From contig NZ_RBXL01000001.1 in assembly GCF_003634315.1 (NCBI RefSeq), positions 1,844,501 to 1,908,500 on the forward strand: DNA of 64,000 nucleotides, written 5' to 3'. Position 1 is the first letter of the stretch, and every line of letters begins with the position of its first letter. Shown piece after piece: positions 35,302-44,644 of the stretch. The notes under the pieces are model-generated. The model saw nothing but the letters and a program-made list of their open reading frames with translations. It did not search any database and was not told the DNA's origin. This DNA is from Thiocapsa rosea. Lineage in GTDB: Bacteria > Pseudomonadota > Gammaproteobacteria > Chromatiales > Chromatiaceae. Both the position numbers and the translations under genes were made by a program.

Positions 35302-37131
35302 TCAGGTGCGGCTCGCGATCCAATCCAAGGGATCTTCGTCGGGCGAGGGTGCGAGCCCGGGCTGCTCGATGAAGAGCCGATGCCAGATCGCGAACTGCAT
35401 GAGACCGAACAGCTCGCGACTGCCGCCCTTGGCGGCCTGACGGGCGGCGACCAGATCGGGGATGGACTCGACGCGGAACCACTCGCGGATGCCACGGCTC
35501 CGTGCCAGGCGCTCGCCGACACGAGCCGCGACCTCGCCGGTCAGCCAGTCGCCGACCGGGACATGGAAACCACGCTTGGGACGCGCCAGGTGTCCCGGCG
35601 GCAACATAGGCTCGGCCCAGCGCTTGAGCAGCCATTTGCCCTGATGACCCTTGACCTTGAGCGCATCGGGCAGCGACAAGCCGAATTCGACGAGGCGATG
35701 GTCGAGGAAGGGCACCCGTCCCTCCAACCCGAAGCCCATCAGCATGCGGTCGGTTTTCACCAGCAGGTTGTCCGGGAGGGCGGTGACCAGGTCGGTGTAT
35801 TGGCGCCGCTGCAGGTCGGACCAGCGCTTGGGCGTCGACCGCCAGGCCTGAAGAAAGGGCGCGCGATCCGGCTCCTTGATCGACCCGAGCGCCGACCCGA
35901 GCAGCCGTCGCGACCAGTGCCCCGACCACTGACCGCGGGTCCGGAAACCGCCGCTACCCGGACTCAGCAAACCCTTGATCCAGCGCTCGGCCGGCGGCGG
36001 GCGATACCGGCCGTAGCCGGCGAAGACCTCGTCGCCGCCCTCGCCCGAGAAGACCACCTTGAGATCGGCCGCAGCGGTCTCGGCCAGGATCGAGGTCGGC
36101 AGGTTGGCATAGTCGCGCATCAGCTCGTCGGCCGCCCAGACGGTATGCGGGATACGTGCGAAGACCTGATCGAGCTCGAGTGCCAGGGGACGGTGATCCA
36201 GTCCGAAATGCGCGGCGACCCGTGCCGCCTCGTCCAGCTCGTGCGCCATCGCGGTGCCGCGATAGCCGACCGAGAAGCTCTTGATGCGACCGGCCCCGTG
36301 GGTGTGCAGAAGCGCGGCCAGCACGGCGGAGTCCACCCCGCCCGAGAGGAAGAGCCCGAAGGGGACGTCCGAGCGCATGTGCTCGCGCATAGACGCGTGC
36401 ATGAGCGCGTTCAGCTCGGCTTGCGCCTCCTCGAGGCCGATTGCGCGAGGCGCGATGTCGAGCGCCGACCAGTAGCGCCGTTGCTCGATGCGCAGATCCC
36501 GATCGATGATCAGGATCTCGCCGGGCGGCACCCGTCGGATGCCCTCCAGGATCGTCTCCTCGCCGCTCGCGAACTGATTCTGCAGGAATTGCCGCAAGGC
36601 GACCGGATTCACGCGGGGCTGCCCCGGCAGGATCGGCAGGAGCGCCTTGATCTCGGAGGCGAAGGCGATGCGGTCCGGCAGACGCACGTAGAAGAGCGGC
36701 TTGATCCCGAGCCGGTCGCGTCCGAGGATCAGCCGCTCGGCCTGCGCATCGTGGAGCGCGAAGCCGAACATGCCGCGTAGCTCGACGGGGAAATCCAGGC
36801 CGTGCACGGCATAGGCGTGCAGGATGGTCTCGGAGTCCGAGTCGGTCCGCGGCTCGCGACCCTGCGTGCGCAACGCTGCATTCAGCTCGATATAGTTGTA
36901 GACCTCGCCGTTGGCCGCCAGCGCGAGCTGTCCGTCTGCCGAGACCATCGGCTGATGCCCGGTGGCGAGTCCGATGATCGACAGCCGCGTCTGCGCTAGC
37001 CCGACCGGGCCGTTGCAATGGATGCCGTGATCGTCCGGGCCGCGGTGAGCCAGGGCCGCGGCCATCCTTCCCAGCTCTTCAGGGTTGGGGCGCGACCCCT
37101 CGCGCAGCATGAAGCCTGCGATCCCGCACAT
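35302..37131 (-). CDS. asnB: Asparagine synthase (glutamine-hydrolysing)-like amidotransferase
   Basis: 609-residue enzyme with an N-terminal class II glutaminase domain and C-terminal AMP-forming synthetase domain. The start must be 37131, because this places the catalytic Cys at position 2 (MCGIAGF). The glutaminase has RGPDDHG, the Arg of RLSI and NGEVYNY; the synthetase has the PP-loop LSGGVDSAVLAALL, the SEIKALL region, GEGGDEVFAGYGRY and the tail FHVPVGDWL. It converts aspartate or a related carboxylate to the amide. Because it sits in a polysaccharide cluster directly upstream of a glycosyltransferase, it may amidate a sugar acid rather than only aspartate; this is inference. Confidence 0.92.
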   Translation of the reverse strand: MCGIAGFMLREGSRPNPEELGRMAAALAHRGPDDHGIHCNGPVGLAQTRLSIIGLATGHQPMVSADGQLALAANGEVYNYIELNAALRTQGREPRTDSDSETILHAYAVHGLDFPVELRGMFGFALHDAQAERLILGRDRLGIKPLFYVRLPDRIAFASEIKALLPILPGQPRVNPVALRQFLQNQFASGEETILEGIRRVPPGEILIIDRDLRIEQRRYWSALDIAPRAIGLEEAQAELNALMHASMREHMRSDVPFGLFLSGGVDSAVLAALLHTHGAGRIKSFSVGYRGTAMAHELDEAARVAAHFGLDHRPLALELDQVFARIPHTVWAADELMRDYANLPTSILAETAAADLKVVFSGEGGDEVFAGYGRYRPPPAERWIKGLLSPGSGGFRTRGQWSGHWSRRLLGSALGSIKEPDRAPFLQAWRSTPKRWSDLQRRQYTDLVTALPDNLLVKTDRMLMGFGLEGRVPFLDHRLVEFGLSLPDALKVKGHQGKWLLKRWAEPMLPPGHLARPKRGFHVPVGDWLTGEVAARVGERLARSRGIREWFRVESIPDLVAARQAAKGGSRELFGLMQFAIWHRLFIEQPGLAPSPDEDPLDWIASRT

Positions 37132-37684
37132 CAGCGGATCCACCTCTGGTCTTGGTCTCGCGTCGCGATCGGCGGCATCGGATGGCTCAATGGGGCCTGA
37201 ATCATGGCCCGGGGGCAGGTGCGGGGTGCGATCTCCGCGGCGTGTCGAGGCATTGTCGACCGACTCGATCGACTATGACAAGCCGGGTGCGTCAGCGAGC
37301 CCGATACATTCTGTCCTCGGGTGCGGATTGATGGAGCGGTTGCACGATCATCCCGCCCGATCAGCAAAGAAATTGCAAGCACTGCACTTTGGCACTTTGC
37401 GGCACAATGTGCGGGGGCGCCTGAGGTGCTCGCCGATTCGTTTCTCGGGATATGCTGCCGGCGCAGTATCAGTGGACCCGGCAAAGCAGGACGCCGCAGT
37501 GCTGGCGTTCCGCGATGATGGCGACGACTTCCTGGGACGCCTGCTGGGTGCCGGCTTTGCGTCGGCTCAATTCCTGACCCCGGAACATCCCGTCCCTCGG
37601 GCTTCACCCGCTCGCTGGTGGTTGCCCGCAAGGCGGGGGCCTGGCGTGACTGATTCGTCCCTCTGAAAGCACAGATCCCAATCG
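37132..37684. other. Intergenic region between divergent asnB and CPBP genes
   Basis: 553 bp without a supported gene. It must contain both divergent promoters. A stretch 37485-37670 has an open, somewhat protein-like frame (AVLAFRDDGDDFLGRLLGAG...), but no homologue is recognised and no start is evident; it may be gene debris. No palindromic repeat of the local family is present here. Confidence 0.35.
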
Positions 37685-38560
37685 ATGCGCATTACCGCAC
37701 TCTTTTTCGCCTATCTCTTCGTCTGCCTCCTGCTGGGGGCGCTTCTGACCTATCCCGTGATGGCGACCGGCTGGCTCGACGAGGACCCGCAGCGGGTCAT
37801 GGGTCGGTTGGCGCAGATCTTCATCCTGCTTGGGCTCTGGCCCTTTCTCAAGCGCCTGCAACTCGCGGATCGGACCGCGTTGGGTTACGGCATTCCAAAG
37901 CCGGTCTTCCGACGTGCGCTCGCTCTAGGTTGGGTCGAAGGGGTGGCGATCCTCGCCGTGCTCGCGGCGATGCTCGTCGCGTTGGAGATTCGGCTGCCCG
38001 ACGCGGATCTGGAACTCTGGCCCTACCTGGCAAAGAAGGCACTCCAGGCCCTGATCGGCGGGCTCTTGATCGGGGTGCTCGAGGAGACCTTCTTCCGCGG
38101 TGCGCTCTACACGGCGATCCGTCGGCGCAACGGCGCGGCCTCGGCCGTGGTCTGGACCGCGTTTCTGTACATGCTGGTCCACTTCATGAAGCCGAGCGCC
38201 TTGCCGGAGGGTGTGCTTTTCGATTGGGCGGGCGCGTTGCAGATGTTCGGCGCCGTCTTCATCGACGTCTTTCAGTGGAAACATCTGAGCTCGATGGCGG
38301 CGCTCTTCATGGTCGGTGTCTTTCTGGCCCTGGTGCGCGAGCACACCGGCCACATTGCATGGGGCATCGGGTTGCACGCGGGCTGGGTCTTCGTGATTCA
38401 GGTGACGCGGCGGATGACCGACGGCAACCCCGAGGCCCCGGCCGCCTTTCTGGTCGGCAGCTACGACGGCGTCATCGGCTGGCTGGCTGCGGCATGGATC
38501 GGCCTGCTGGCGTTTCTGTTTTGGGGATGGACGCGCCGCTCGCGATCCGAGGGTGCGTGA
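37685..38560 (+). CDS. CPBP-family intramembrane protease
   Basis: 291-residue membrane protein with about eight hydrophobic helices in the CPBP (CAAX protease and bacteriocin-processing) family. The family's catalytic motif EExxxR is present as LEETFFRGALY near residue 137, and a later His in helix ends (FLYMLVHFMKP and HIAWGIGLHAGW) completes the metal-independent glutamic active site. Its substrate is unknown. It is convergent with the LytTR regulator downstream (33-bp gap). The start at 37685 directly precedes the first helix. Confidence 0.87.
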   Translation: MRITALFFAYLFVCLLLGALLTYPVMATGWLDEDPQRVMGRLAQIFILLGLWPFLKRLQLADRTALGYGIPKPVFRRALALGWVEGVAILAVLAAMLVALEIRLPDADLELWPYLAKKALQALIGGLLIGVLEETFFRGALYTAIRRRNGAASAVVWTAFLYMLVHFMKPSALPEGVLFDWAGALQMFGAVFIDVFQWKHLSSMAALFMVGVFLALVREHTGHIAWGIGLHAGWVFVIQVTRRMTDGNPEAPAAFLVGSYDGVIGWLAAAWIGLLAFLFWGWTRRSRSEGA

Positions 38561-38592
38561 GTCGAGTATGTGGGTCATGGGGCGGCAAGGGA

Positions 38593-39366
38593 TCAGCCGG
38601 GCATCCGCCGATCGGCATTGTCTCCCTGGACCCACCGGCGAACCTCGGGCAGGTGCCTGCGGCTCACCTGGAGCCGCTCCGCACAATCGCGCAGCCGGAT
38701 GTAGGCACCTCCGTCCGCGCTTTTCTCCAATCCGCAGACCTGCCCGCGCGCGACCAGCGCATTCCGGTGAATGCGCAGGAACATCTCGGTGAACTCCTGC
38801 TCCAAGACACGCAGCGACTCGTCGATCAAAAGCTCGCCATCGAGGTGACGCACCGTGACGTATTTGTGCTCGGCGCGCAGATAGATGACGTCCTCGATCT
38901 GCACGGTGCGCAGCCCGCCACGGTAATGGGCACTGATCTGGCGCCGGGGGGCGATTCGAGGTGGATCTGAATCGGGGGATCCGGCCCGCCCGACGCACTG
39001 AATCGACGTCGGATTCTGCACGCGCAACAGGGCCTCGAAGAGGCGCTCGCGACACACCGGCTTCACCAAATAACCGGCGAGTCGGTTTGCGAATGCAAAT
39101 ACGGTCTCGTGCTCGAAGGCCGTCACCAGGATGACCGCCGGGGCGGGGTCCAGCGCGGCCAGTGCTCGCGCCGCCTCCAGCCCGTTCATGCCGGGAATCT
39201 GCACATCCAGCAACACCAGATCGATCCGCTGCGACCTGCAGATCTCGATCGCCTGACGTCCGTCGGTCGCCTCGCCGGCCAGGGCGTACCGCCCGTCGGC
39301 GTCGGCCAGCAGCCTCCGAAGCCGTTCGCGTGCCTGTGCTTCATCGTCGACGACCAGGATGTTCAT
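38593..39366 (-). CDS. LytTR-family response regulator (AlgR-like)
   Basis: 257-residue response regulator. The receiver domain has the acidic pair VVDDE (Asp7-Asp8-Glu9), the phospho-acceptor Asp in LVLLDVQIPGMNG near residue 54, and Lys in YLVKPV. The C-terminal LytTR DNA-binding domain has VIYLRAEHKYVTVRHLDGELLIDESLRVLEQEF and FLRIHRNALVA. No histidine kinase gene is next to it. I start at the ATG at 39366; an ATG four codons upstream (39378) has no Shine-Dalgarno, whereas GGA within those codons can serve the second ATG. Confidence 0.9.
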   Translation of the reverse strand: MNILVVDDEAQARERLRRLLADADGRYALAGEATDGRQAIEICRSQRIDLVLLDVQIPGMNGLEAARALAALDPAPAVILVTAFEHETVFAFANRLAGYLVKPVCRERLFEALLRVQNPTSIQCVGRAGSPDSDPPRIAPRRQISAHYRGGLRTVQIEDVIYLRAEHKYVTVRHLDGELLIDESLRVLEQEFTEMFLRIHRNALVARGQVCGLEKSADGGAYIRLRDCAERLQVSRRHLPEVRRWVQGDNADRRMPG

Positions 39367-39536
39367 AACCTTTTCCATGGATCAGGTCTGGGCCGGGCTG
39401 ACAATGGTGCTTCGTCGGTCGAACGGAAAGTGTGCCCTGATGGGCATGCCAAGCCTGGCGAAGCGCATGTTCAGGCTGTCCTTCCACCGCCGCGGACTCT
39501 TCGCGTCAAAGATAGCTCACGATCATTTTACTCAGG

Positions 39537-39622
39537 TTAAACCGCGTCCAGAGCGACATGCGTAGTTTTCATGTTGTGTTCAGCGTCGGGGGCCTCCTCG
39601 ATCTTGCCGAGACGCGGTTTAA
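39537..39622. repeat. Palindromic repeat, B-prime type (inverted copy)
   Basis: Reverse complement of the element at 6654-6739 with few differences. Followed by a 20-bp AT-rich spacer and the inverted A-prime copy. Confidence 0.87.
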
Positions 39623-39642
39623 AATTTAATTTTATTAATAAC

Positions 39643-39729
39643 TTAAACCGCGCCGGCTCCGGCAGTCGTCGGAGCCGGCGCGGCCAAGCCATTCCAACGA
39701 ATTACGCATACCGCACCGGGCGCGGTTTA
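39643..39729. repeat. Palindromic repeat, A-prime type (inverted copy)
   Basis: Reverse complement of 6546-6632, including the 15-bp internal hairpin CGCCGGCTCCGGCAGTCGTC... The right end lies 34 bp before argH. Confidence 0.87.
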
Positions 39730-39763
39730 GAATCCTCGGATCGCACCACTTCGGATCCCGCAG

Positions 39764-41179
39764 ATGCACCAGCCAAGCCCTTCCGCCAAACCCTGGGCCG
39801 GGCGCTTCAACGCGCCCACCGACGCCTTCGTCGAGGCATTCACCGCCTCGGTCGACTTCGACCGCCGCCTCTATCGCTACGACATCCGGGGCTCGATCGC
39901 CCACGCCACGATGCTGGCCCGTCAAGGCATCCTCAGCGATGCAGAGCGCGACGCCATCGTCTCCGGACTGGAGAGCGTGCGGGAGCGGATCGATGCCGGC
40001 GCCTTCGAGTGGTCGATCCCGCTCGAGGATGTCCATATGAACGTGGAGTCCGCCCTGACCGAGCTGATCGGCGATGCCGGCAAAAAGCTGCACACAGGGC
40101 GCTCGCGCAACGATCAGGTCGCGACCGATGTGCGGCTGTGGTTGCGCGACGAGATCGATCTGATCCGCAAGGCCATCGCACGCCTTCAAGCCGCCTTGCT
40201 GGATCTCGCCGAGCGCGAGGCCGAGACCATCATGCCCGGCTTCACCCACCTGCAGGTCGCCCAACCCGTCACCTTCGGCCATCACATGCTGGCCTGGTTC
40301 GAGATGCTGGATCGCGATCGCGAGCGCCTGGCCGATTGTCGGCGGCGCATGAACGTGATGCCGCTCGGGGCCGCCGCGCTGGCCGGCACCACCTATCCGA
40401 TCGATCGGGCCTACACAGCGGAGCTGCTCGGTTTCGATCGGCCGGCGGAGAATTCGCTCGATGCCGTCTCGGACCGCGATTTCGCGATCGAATTCACGGC
40501 GGGCGCGGCCATCCTCATGATGCACCTGTCGCGCTTCTCCGAAGAGCTGATCCTCTGGTCGTCGAGTCAGTTCGGCTTCATCGAGCTCTCCGACAGCTTC
40601 TGCACCGGCTCCTCGATCATGCCGCAGAAGAAGAACCCGGACGTGCCCGAGCTGGTGCGCGGCAAGAGCGGGCGCATCTTCGGTCATCTGATGGGCCTCT
40701 TGACCCTGATGAAGGCCCAGCCCCTGGCTTACAACAAGGACAACCAAGAGGACAAGGAGCCGCTGTTCGACACGGTCGATAATCTGAAGGGCTCGCTCAA
40801 GGTCTATGCCGAGATGATGCGCGAGGTCACCTGCAATCGTGAGCGGATGCGTTCCGCCGCCGCGCAAGGCTTCAGCACCGCCACCGATCTCGCGGATTAT
40901 CTGGTGCGCAAAGGCATCGCTTTCCGCGATGCGCACGAGATCGTCGGCAAGGCGGTCGGGCTCGGTGTGCGCGAAGGTCGGGATCTTGCCGAGCTGACGT
41001 TGGAGGAGCTGCGCGGATTCTCGGACGCGATTCAGGCCGATGTCTTTGCCGTGCTGACGCTGGATGGCTCGGTTGCCGCACGTGATCACCTCGGCGGCAC
41101 GGCCCCGGCCCAAGTGCGCGCTGCGATCGTCAGGGCACGTGGGCGCTTGGCCGATGTGGGCACAAGCGATGCCGGATAG
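39764..41179 (+). CDS. argH: Argininosuccinate lyase
   Basis: Last enzyme of arginine synthesis: argininosuccinate to arginine and fumarate; 471 residues, the usual length. The superfamily signature [12 protein letters not shown] is intact (with the catalytic Ser in the flexible loop), as are [13 protein letters not shown] and TVGHH-like [11 protein letters not shown] carrying the conserved His. It overlaps the following MazG-like gene by 11 nt. argE lies 2 kb downstream on the other strand. Confidence 0.97.
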   Translation: MHQPSPSAKPWAGRFNAPTDAFVEAFTASVDFDRRLYRYDIRGSIAHATMLARQGILSDAERDAIVSGLESVRERIDAGAFEWSIPLEDVHMNVESALTELIGDAGKKLHTGRSRNDQVATDVRLWLRDEIDLIRKAIARLQAALLDLAEREAETIMPGFTHLQVAQPVTFGHHMLAWFEMLDRDRERLADCRRRMNVMPLGAAALAGTTYPIDRAYTAELLGFDRPAENSLDAVSDRDFAIEFTAGAAILMMHLSRFSEELILWSSSQFGFIELSDSFCTGSSIMPQKKNPDVPELVRGKSGRIFGHLMGLLTLMKAQPLAYNKDNQEDKEPLFDTVDNLKGSLKVYAEMMREVTCNRERMRSAAAQGFSTATDLADYLVRKGIAFRDAHEIVGKAVGLGVREGRDLAELTLEELRGFSDAIQADVFAVLTLDGSVAARDHLGGTAPAQVRAAIVRARGRLADVGTSDAG

Positions 41180-41552
41180 CCTTGATCAGCTCAACGCCCG
41201 TCTACTCGCCTTCGCCCGCGAGCGCGACTGGGAGCAGTTCCACTCGCCCAAGAACCTCGCTATGGCCTTGGCGGGTGAGGCCGGCGAGCTGCTCGAGCAC
41301 TTCCAATGGCTCACCGAGCAACAGAGTGCCGAGCTGAGTGCCGAGAAGAAACGGCAGGTCGCACACGAACTCGCCGACATCCTCAACTATCTGGTCCGCC
41401 TGGCCGAGCGGCTGGACATCGACCTGCTGGCCGCTGCCGACGAGAAGATCGCCATCAACGCGGCGCGTTATCCGGCCGACAAGGTACGCGGGGACGCGCG
41501 TCGGGCGAGCGAGTATGGAGACGAGGATGGAAGACGGGACGGTTCTGTGTGA
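41169..41552 (+). CDS. MazG-like nucleotide pyrophosphohydrolase
   Basis: 127-residue all-alpha NTP pyrophosphohydrolase of the MazG/dCTPase (XTP3TPA-like) group. Active-site residues: [11 protein letters not shown] gives the ExxE pair, and [19 protein letters not shown] gives the ExxD motif that binds Mg2+. It probably removes non-canonical or excess dNTPs. It starts within the last codons of argH (ATG at 41169), so it is coupled to it. Confidence 0.88.
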   Translation: MPDSLDQLNARLLAFARERDWEQFHSPKNLAMALAGEAGELLEHFQWLTEQQSAELSAEKKRQVAHELADILNYLVRLAERLDIDLLAAADEKIAINAARYPADKVRGDARRASEYGDEDGRRDGSV

Positions 41553-41811
41553 TGGCGCGTTTGAAACTGAGCGTCTGCTGTTGCCGGATGATGTACGGGA
41601 GGAGTTGCTGGCGCACGCTAAACTCCTCCAGCGCTGCGGGCCTAGCCCCCGTCGGCCTGCGGTCGAGACGCGCAAGGGGTCACGCTACGCGAAGTTTCGA
41701 GCTTCCGCGCGTTGCGCGACCCTAGATCCATGGCGCGACGCGAGCATGCTTCCCACTGTCTGTCCTTTCAGCGAGGCGGAGCTGTTGGATGACGACTATT
41801 GGCCGGAATAG
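41527..41811 (+). CDS. Small open frame of unknown function
   Basis: Possible 94-residue protein beginning [34 protein letters not shown], with an acidic end SEAELLDDDYWPE. GAGACGAGG precedes the ATG. It overlaps the MazG-like gene by 26 nt and the next gene by 23 nt. The middle part (LQRCGPSPRRPAVETRKGSRYAK) has a low-information look and may be an intergenic sequence read by chance. No family is recognised. Confidence 0.3.
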   Translation: MEDGTVLCDGAFETERLLLPDDVREELLAHAKLLQRCGPSPRRPAVETRKGSRYAKFRASARCATLDPWRDASMLPTVCPFSEAELLDDDYWPE

Positions 41812-42517
41812 CGACAAGGCAATCGGGTTCGACAAGACCAACAGACGTACCGCTCATGCCCCGGAGGAGGGACAAGGATGGCGCCGCGACGCGATCGCCC
41901 TGACGCCTTGGGGCCCGCCCCTGCTGAGTACGGTCTTGGAAGCCCGAAATCAGGCGCGCACGACGGAGGTCGCGGCCCTGGAGGCGGCGCTGACCCTCGA
42001 TTGGCTGCTCGATCCCATCGCGGCTTTCGAGGATTGGAGCCGCTCCATCCGTTCCGTGTTGCCGGAATGGCAAAAGGATTTGGATCCCCCGGAAGCAGAC
42101 GTTCAGCCGGGAGCGCACCAGTTCAAGGTATCGCTCGGGGCGCGCTGCTGGCGCCGGATCCGCTGCGGGGTCGAGACCAGCTTCGCCGTGCTGGCCTCGA
42201 CGATTCTCGACGCCTTCGATTTCGATCACGACCATCTCTATCGCTTCAGCTACCAGAACCGTTATGGCCAGATGATCGAAATCGACCACTTCGCTCTGGT
42301 GGGAGAGACGGACAACGCGGTGGCCGACGAGGTGCTTATCGGCGATCTCTCTCTGTCCGAGGGTCAGCGCATCGAGTTCCTGTTCGGCCTCGGCGACGCT
42401 TGGACATTCGGGATCCTTGTCGAGCGCCCCGAGGCCGGGCCCGTCCGCCCGGCACCGCTCATCCTGGAAAGCTATGGCGAGGCACCGGCGCAATACGGGG
42501 ATGAATGGGACGACTAA
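41789..42517 (+). CDS. pRiA4b ORF-3-like protein
   Basis: 242-residue cytoplasmic protein. Residues about 110-240 match the plasmid pRiA4b ORF-3 (IS1096 passenger-like) domain: HQFKVSLGARCWRRIRCGVETSFAVLASTILDAFDFDHDHLYRF, then IEFLFGLGDAWTFGILVER and the ending LILESYGEAPAQYGDEWDD. The first 110 residues are not recognised and may be partly artefact, but no later ATG precedes the domain. The family is common on plasmids and genomic islands; function unknown. Its stop is 2 bp before a partial palindromic repeat. Confidence 0.75.
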   Translation: MTTIGRNSDKAIGFDKTNRRTAHAPEEGQGWRRDAIALTPWGPPLLSTVLEARNQARTTEVAALEAALTLDWLLDPIAAFEDWSRSIRSVLPEWQKDLDPPEADVQPGAHQFKVSLGARCWRRIRCGVETSFAVLASTILDAFDFDHDHLYRFSYQNRYGQMIEIDHFALVGETDNAVADEVLIGDLSLSEGQRIEFLFGLGDAWTFGILVERPEAGPVRPAPLILESYGEAPAQYGDEWDD

Positions 42518-42519
42518 CC

Positions 42520-42550
42520 TAAACCGCAGCCAGTGCGACACGCGCATTCT
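42520..42550. repeat. Partial palindromic repeat (left end only)
   Basis: TAAACCGCAGCCAGTGCGAC resembles the first third of an A-type copy; no matching right end follows. Confidence 0.5.
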
Positions 42551-42585
42551 ATACTTTCTCGGACGTCTTCCAATCGGTATCCGCC

Positions 42586-43179
42586 ATGCCTCTCCTCCAA
42601 CCCGATCATCGGCACTACACCTACGCGGACTATTCGACCTGGCCCGATGACGTGCGCTATGAGCTGATCGACGGCGTTGCATTCCTGATATCGCCCGCAC
42701 CGACGCTCGATCATCAGGATGTGGTCGGCGAGATCTACTACCAGCTTCGGCAGGCACTCGGGGACCAACCCTGCCGCGCCTACGTCTCCCCGGTGGACGT
42801 GCGGGTTCCCCGCACCGACGAGGACGACGCGGACATCGACACCGTCGTTCAGCCGGACGTGCTGGTGATCTGCGATCGCGAGAAGACCGACCGTCGCGGG
42901 GTGCGCGGCGGTCCGGATTTCGTCGTGGAAGTGCTCTCGCCCGGCACCGCGAGCCATGACCATGTGCGCAAGCGCCGGGTCTACGAGCGCGCCGGCGTGC
43001 GTGAATACTGGTTGGTCCATCCGATCGACCGCACCCTCACCACCTACCGGTTGGAGCAGGGCCGGTTCGGCGGGGCCGAGGTGACGGAGCTGGCGGGTGA
43101 GACCCCGGTCGGCATCCTCCCGGGCGTGGTGATCGCTTGGGATGCACTGGTCGAGCGTCTTGCACCGCCGGAGGACTGA
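42586..43179 (+). CDS. Uma2-family (DUF820) putative endonuclease
   Basis: 197-residue protein of the Uma2 family, a restriction-endonuclease-like (PD-(D/E)XK) fold. Signatures: YTYADYSTWPDDVRYELIDGVAFLI, DTVVQPDVLVICD (catalytic Asp), FVVEVLSPGTASHD (ExL/ExV) and RKRRVYERAGVREYWLVHP. These proteins are numerous in cyanobacteria, Chloroflexi and purple sulfur bacteria; no cellular role is demonstrated. The promoter region contains part of a palindromic repeat. Confidence 0.88.
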   Translation: MPLLQPDHRHYTYADYSTWPDDVRYELIDGVAFLISPAPTLDHQDVVGEIYYQLRQALGDQPCRAYVSPVDVRVPRTDEDDADIDTVVQPDVLVICDREKTDRRGVRGGPDFVVEVLSPGTASHDHVRKRRVYERAGVREYWLVHPIDRTLTTYRLEQGRFGGAEVTELAGETPVGILPGVVIAWDALVERLAPPED

Positions 43180-43232
43180 CCGGCACCGCGGCCGGTCCCG
43201 GCGCAAGGACCTCGGGCCGGCAATCATCGGTG

Positions 43233-43318
43233 TTGAACCGCGTCCCCGCTAAGGGCCGTGGATGCACCAAACGCCGAACTCACTCGAAAGTGAGCATCTC
43301 GCTCTGGGCGCGGTTTAA
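43233..43318. repeat. Palindromic repeat, B-type; supplies argE stop codon
   Basis: Nearly identical to 6359-6444 with the hairpin CTCACTCGAAAGTGAG. The argE stop (TAA on the minus strand, 43317-43315) lies in its right end. Confidence 0.88.
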
Positions 43319-44469
43319 CGTAGACAGAAACGCTGGATCAAGGCCCGCAACAGGTCGAGCGTCGGTCTGATCCGATCCAGCTCAAGATACTCGTCCGGTT
43401 GATGGGCTTGAGCGATATCACCCGGCCCGAGCACGATCGTCTCCATCCCGAGCTGGTTGAGGAAGGGCGCCTCGGTGCCGAAATTCACGGCCTCGGCGGT
43501 GTGGCCGGTCAGTCCTTCGGCCACGCGCACGATTGCCGAGCCGGCGGGTGTCTCGGCCGGCGGGATGGCCTCGAACAGGGGCTCGACGAACCAGGCTAGG
43601 CCGCGTCGGTCGGCGACGGTCGCGACCCGGCGGCTGAGCTCGGCGCGCACGTCGGTCGCACTCAGGCCGGGCAGCAGACGCATGTCGACATGCAGCTCGC
43701 ATTCCCCGCAGATCCGATTCGGGTTGTCGCCGCCGTGGATGTGGCCGAGGTTCAGCGTTGGATGCGGGATCTTGAAGTCCGGGTGTCGATGGCTGTCGGC
43801 GAGCTCGGAGCGCCAGGCCATCAGGGCGCCCATGACCTCGTACATGCCGTCCAAGGCGTTGTTGCCGAGGGCCGGGTCGCTCGCATGGCCGCTGCGGCCG
43901 ACCAATCGAATCGATTCGCCCATCACGCCTTTGTGCAGGCGCACCGGCCGCAGGCCGGTCGGCTCGCCGATCACCGCATAGCGCCCGAGCGGCCGTCCGG
44001 CCTCGACCAGGGCGCGTGCGCCGTGCATCGCGGACTCCTCGTCCGCGGTCGCCAGGATCATCAGAGGCTGCGCGAGATCGGTCGCGGTCAAGCCGCGTGC
44101 GGCCTCGATCGCCAGCGCCAGGAAGGACTTCATGTCCGAGGTGCCGAGCCCGTAGAGGCGCCCCTGGGCTTCGGTCAGCTTGAGTGGGTCGTGGGTCCAG
44201 AGATGGGCATCGAACGGAACCGTATCGGTATGTCCCGACAGCACCAGACCGCCGGGGCCGCTGCCGAGCGTGGCCAGCAGATTGGCCTTGTCCGGTTGTC
44301 CGGGAAGCGCGAGGATCTCGACCCGGAAGCCGGCCGACTCCAACCAGGAGGCCAACAGATCGATCACCGCCCGGTTGCTGTGATCGAAGGCGGGCGTGAC
44401 GCTGCTGACCGACAGGGTGCCGATCAGGCCTTCGAGCATGGTGGTCAGGGTCGGGGCCTGGCTGGGCAT
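43315..44469 (-). CDS. argE: Acetylornithine deacetylase
   Basis: M20-family zinc peptidase, 384 residues, converting N-acetylornithine to ornithine. Metal ligands: HTDTVPFD (His and Asp), GTSDMKSF (bridging Asp), TADEESAMHGA (Glu pair, general base and ligand), GEPTGLRP and the late His in GPGDIAQAHQPDEYL. The dimerisation domain lies between about 180 and 290. The ATG at 44469 has GGAG 6 nt upstream. It is divergent from the GNAT-peptidase gene, and its stop is inside a palindromic repeat. Without a search, a succinyl-diaminopimelate desuccinylase cannot be wholly excluded, but residues and length favour ArgE. Confidence 0.9.
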   Translation of the reverse strand: MPSQAPTLTTMLEGLIGTLSVSSVTPAFDHSNRAVIDLLASWLESAGFRVEILALPGQPDKANLLATLGSGPGGLVLSGHTDTVPFDAHLWTHDPLKLTEAQGRLYGLGTSDMKSFLALAIEAARGLTATDLAQPLMILATADEESAMHGARALVEAGRPLGRYAVIGEPTGLRPVRLHKGVMGESIRLVGRSGHASDPALGNNALDGMYEVMGALMAWRSELADSHRHPDFKIPHPTLNLGHIHGGDNPNRICGECELHVDMRLLPGLSATDVRAELSRRVATVADRRGLAWFVEPLFEAIPPAETPAGSAIVRVAEGLTGHTAEAVNFGTEAPFLNQLGMETIVLGPGDIAQAHQPDEYLELDRIRPTLDLLRALIQRFCLR

Positions 44470-44644
44470 GGCGTGCTCCGCTGTATTGAGACTGAGGCTC
44501 GGGTCCGCCGCCCGAGGAGGATGTTGATTCGATCCGATGGCGCCGGCCTCGGACGCCTTGCATTTTCCTGCGTGACCTGTAGATTTCGCCGACTCTATCC
44601 CGCCTTTCCGGCTCCTGCCAGTCCCCGCGCCGATACCGAGCTCA

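Noticed and set aside
37201-37670. Possible gene fragment upstream of the CPBP protease
   Set aside because: Several frames stay open, but none shows a start, a ribosome site or a recognisable domain.
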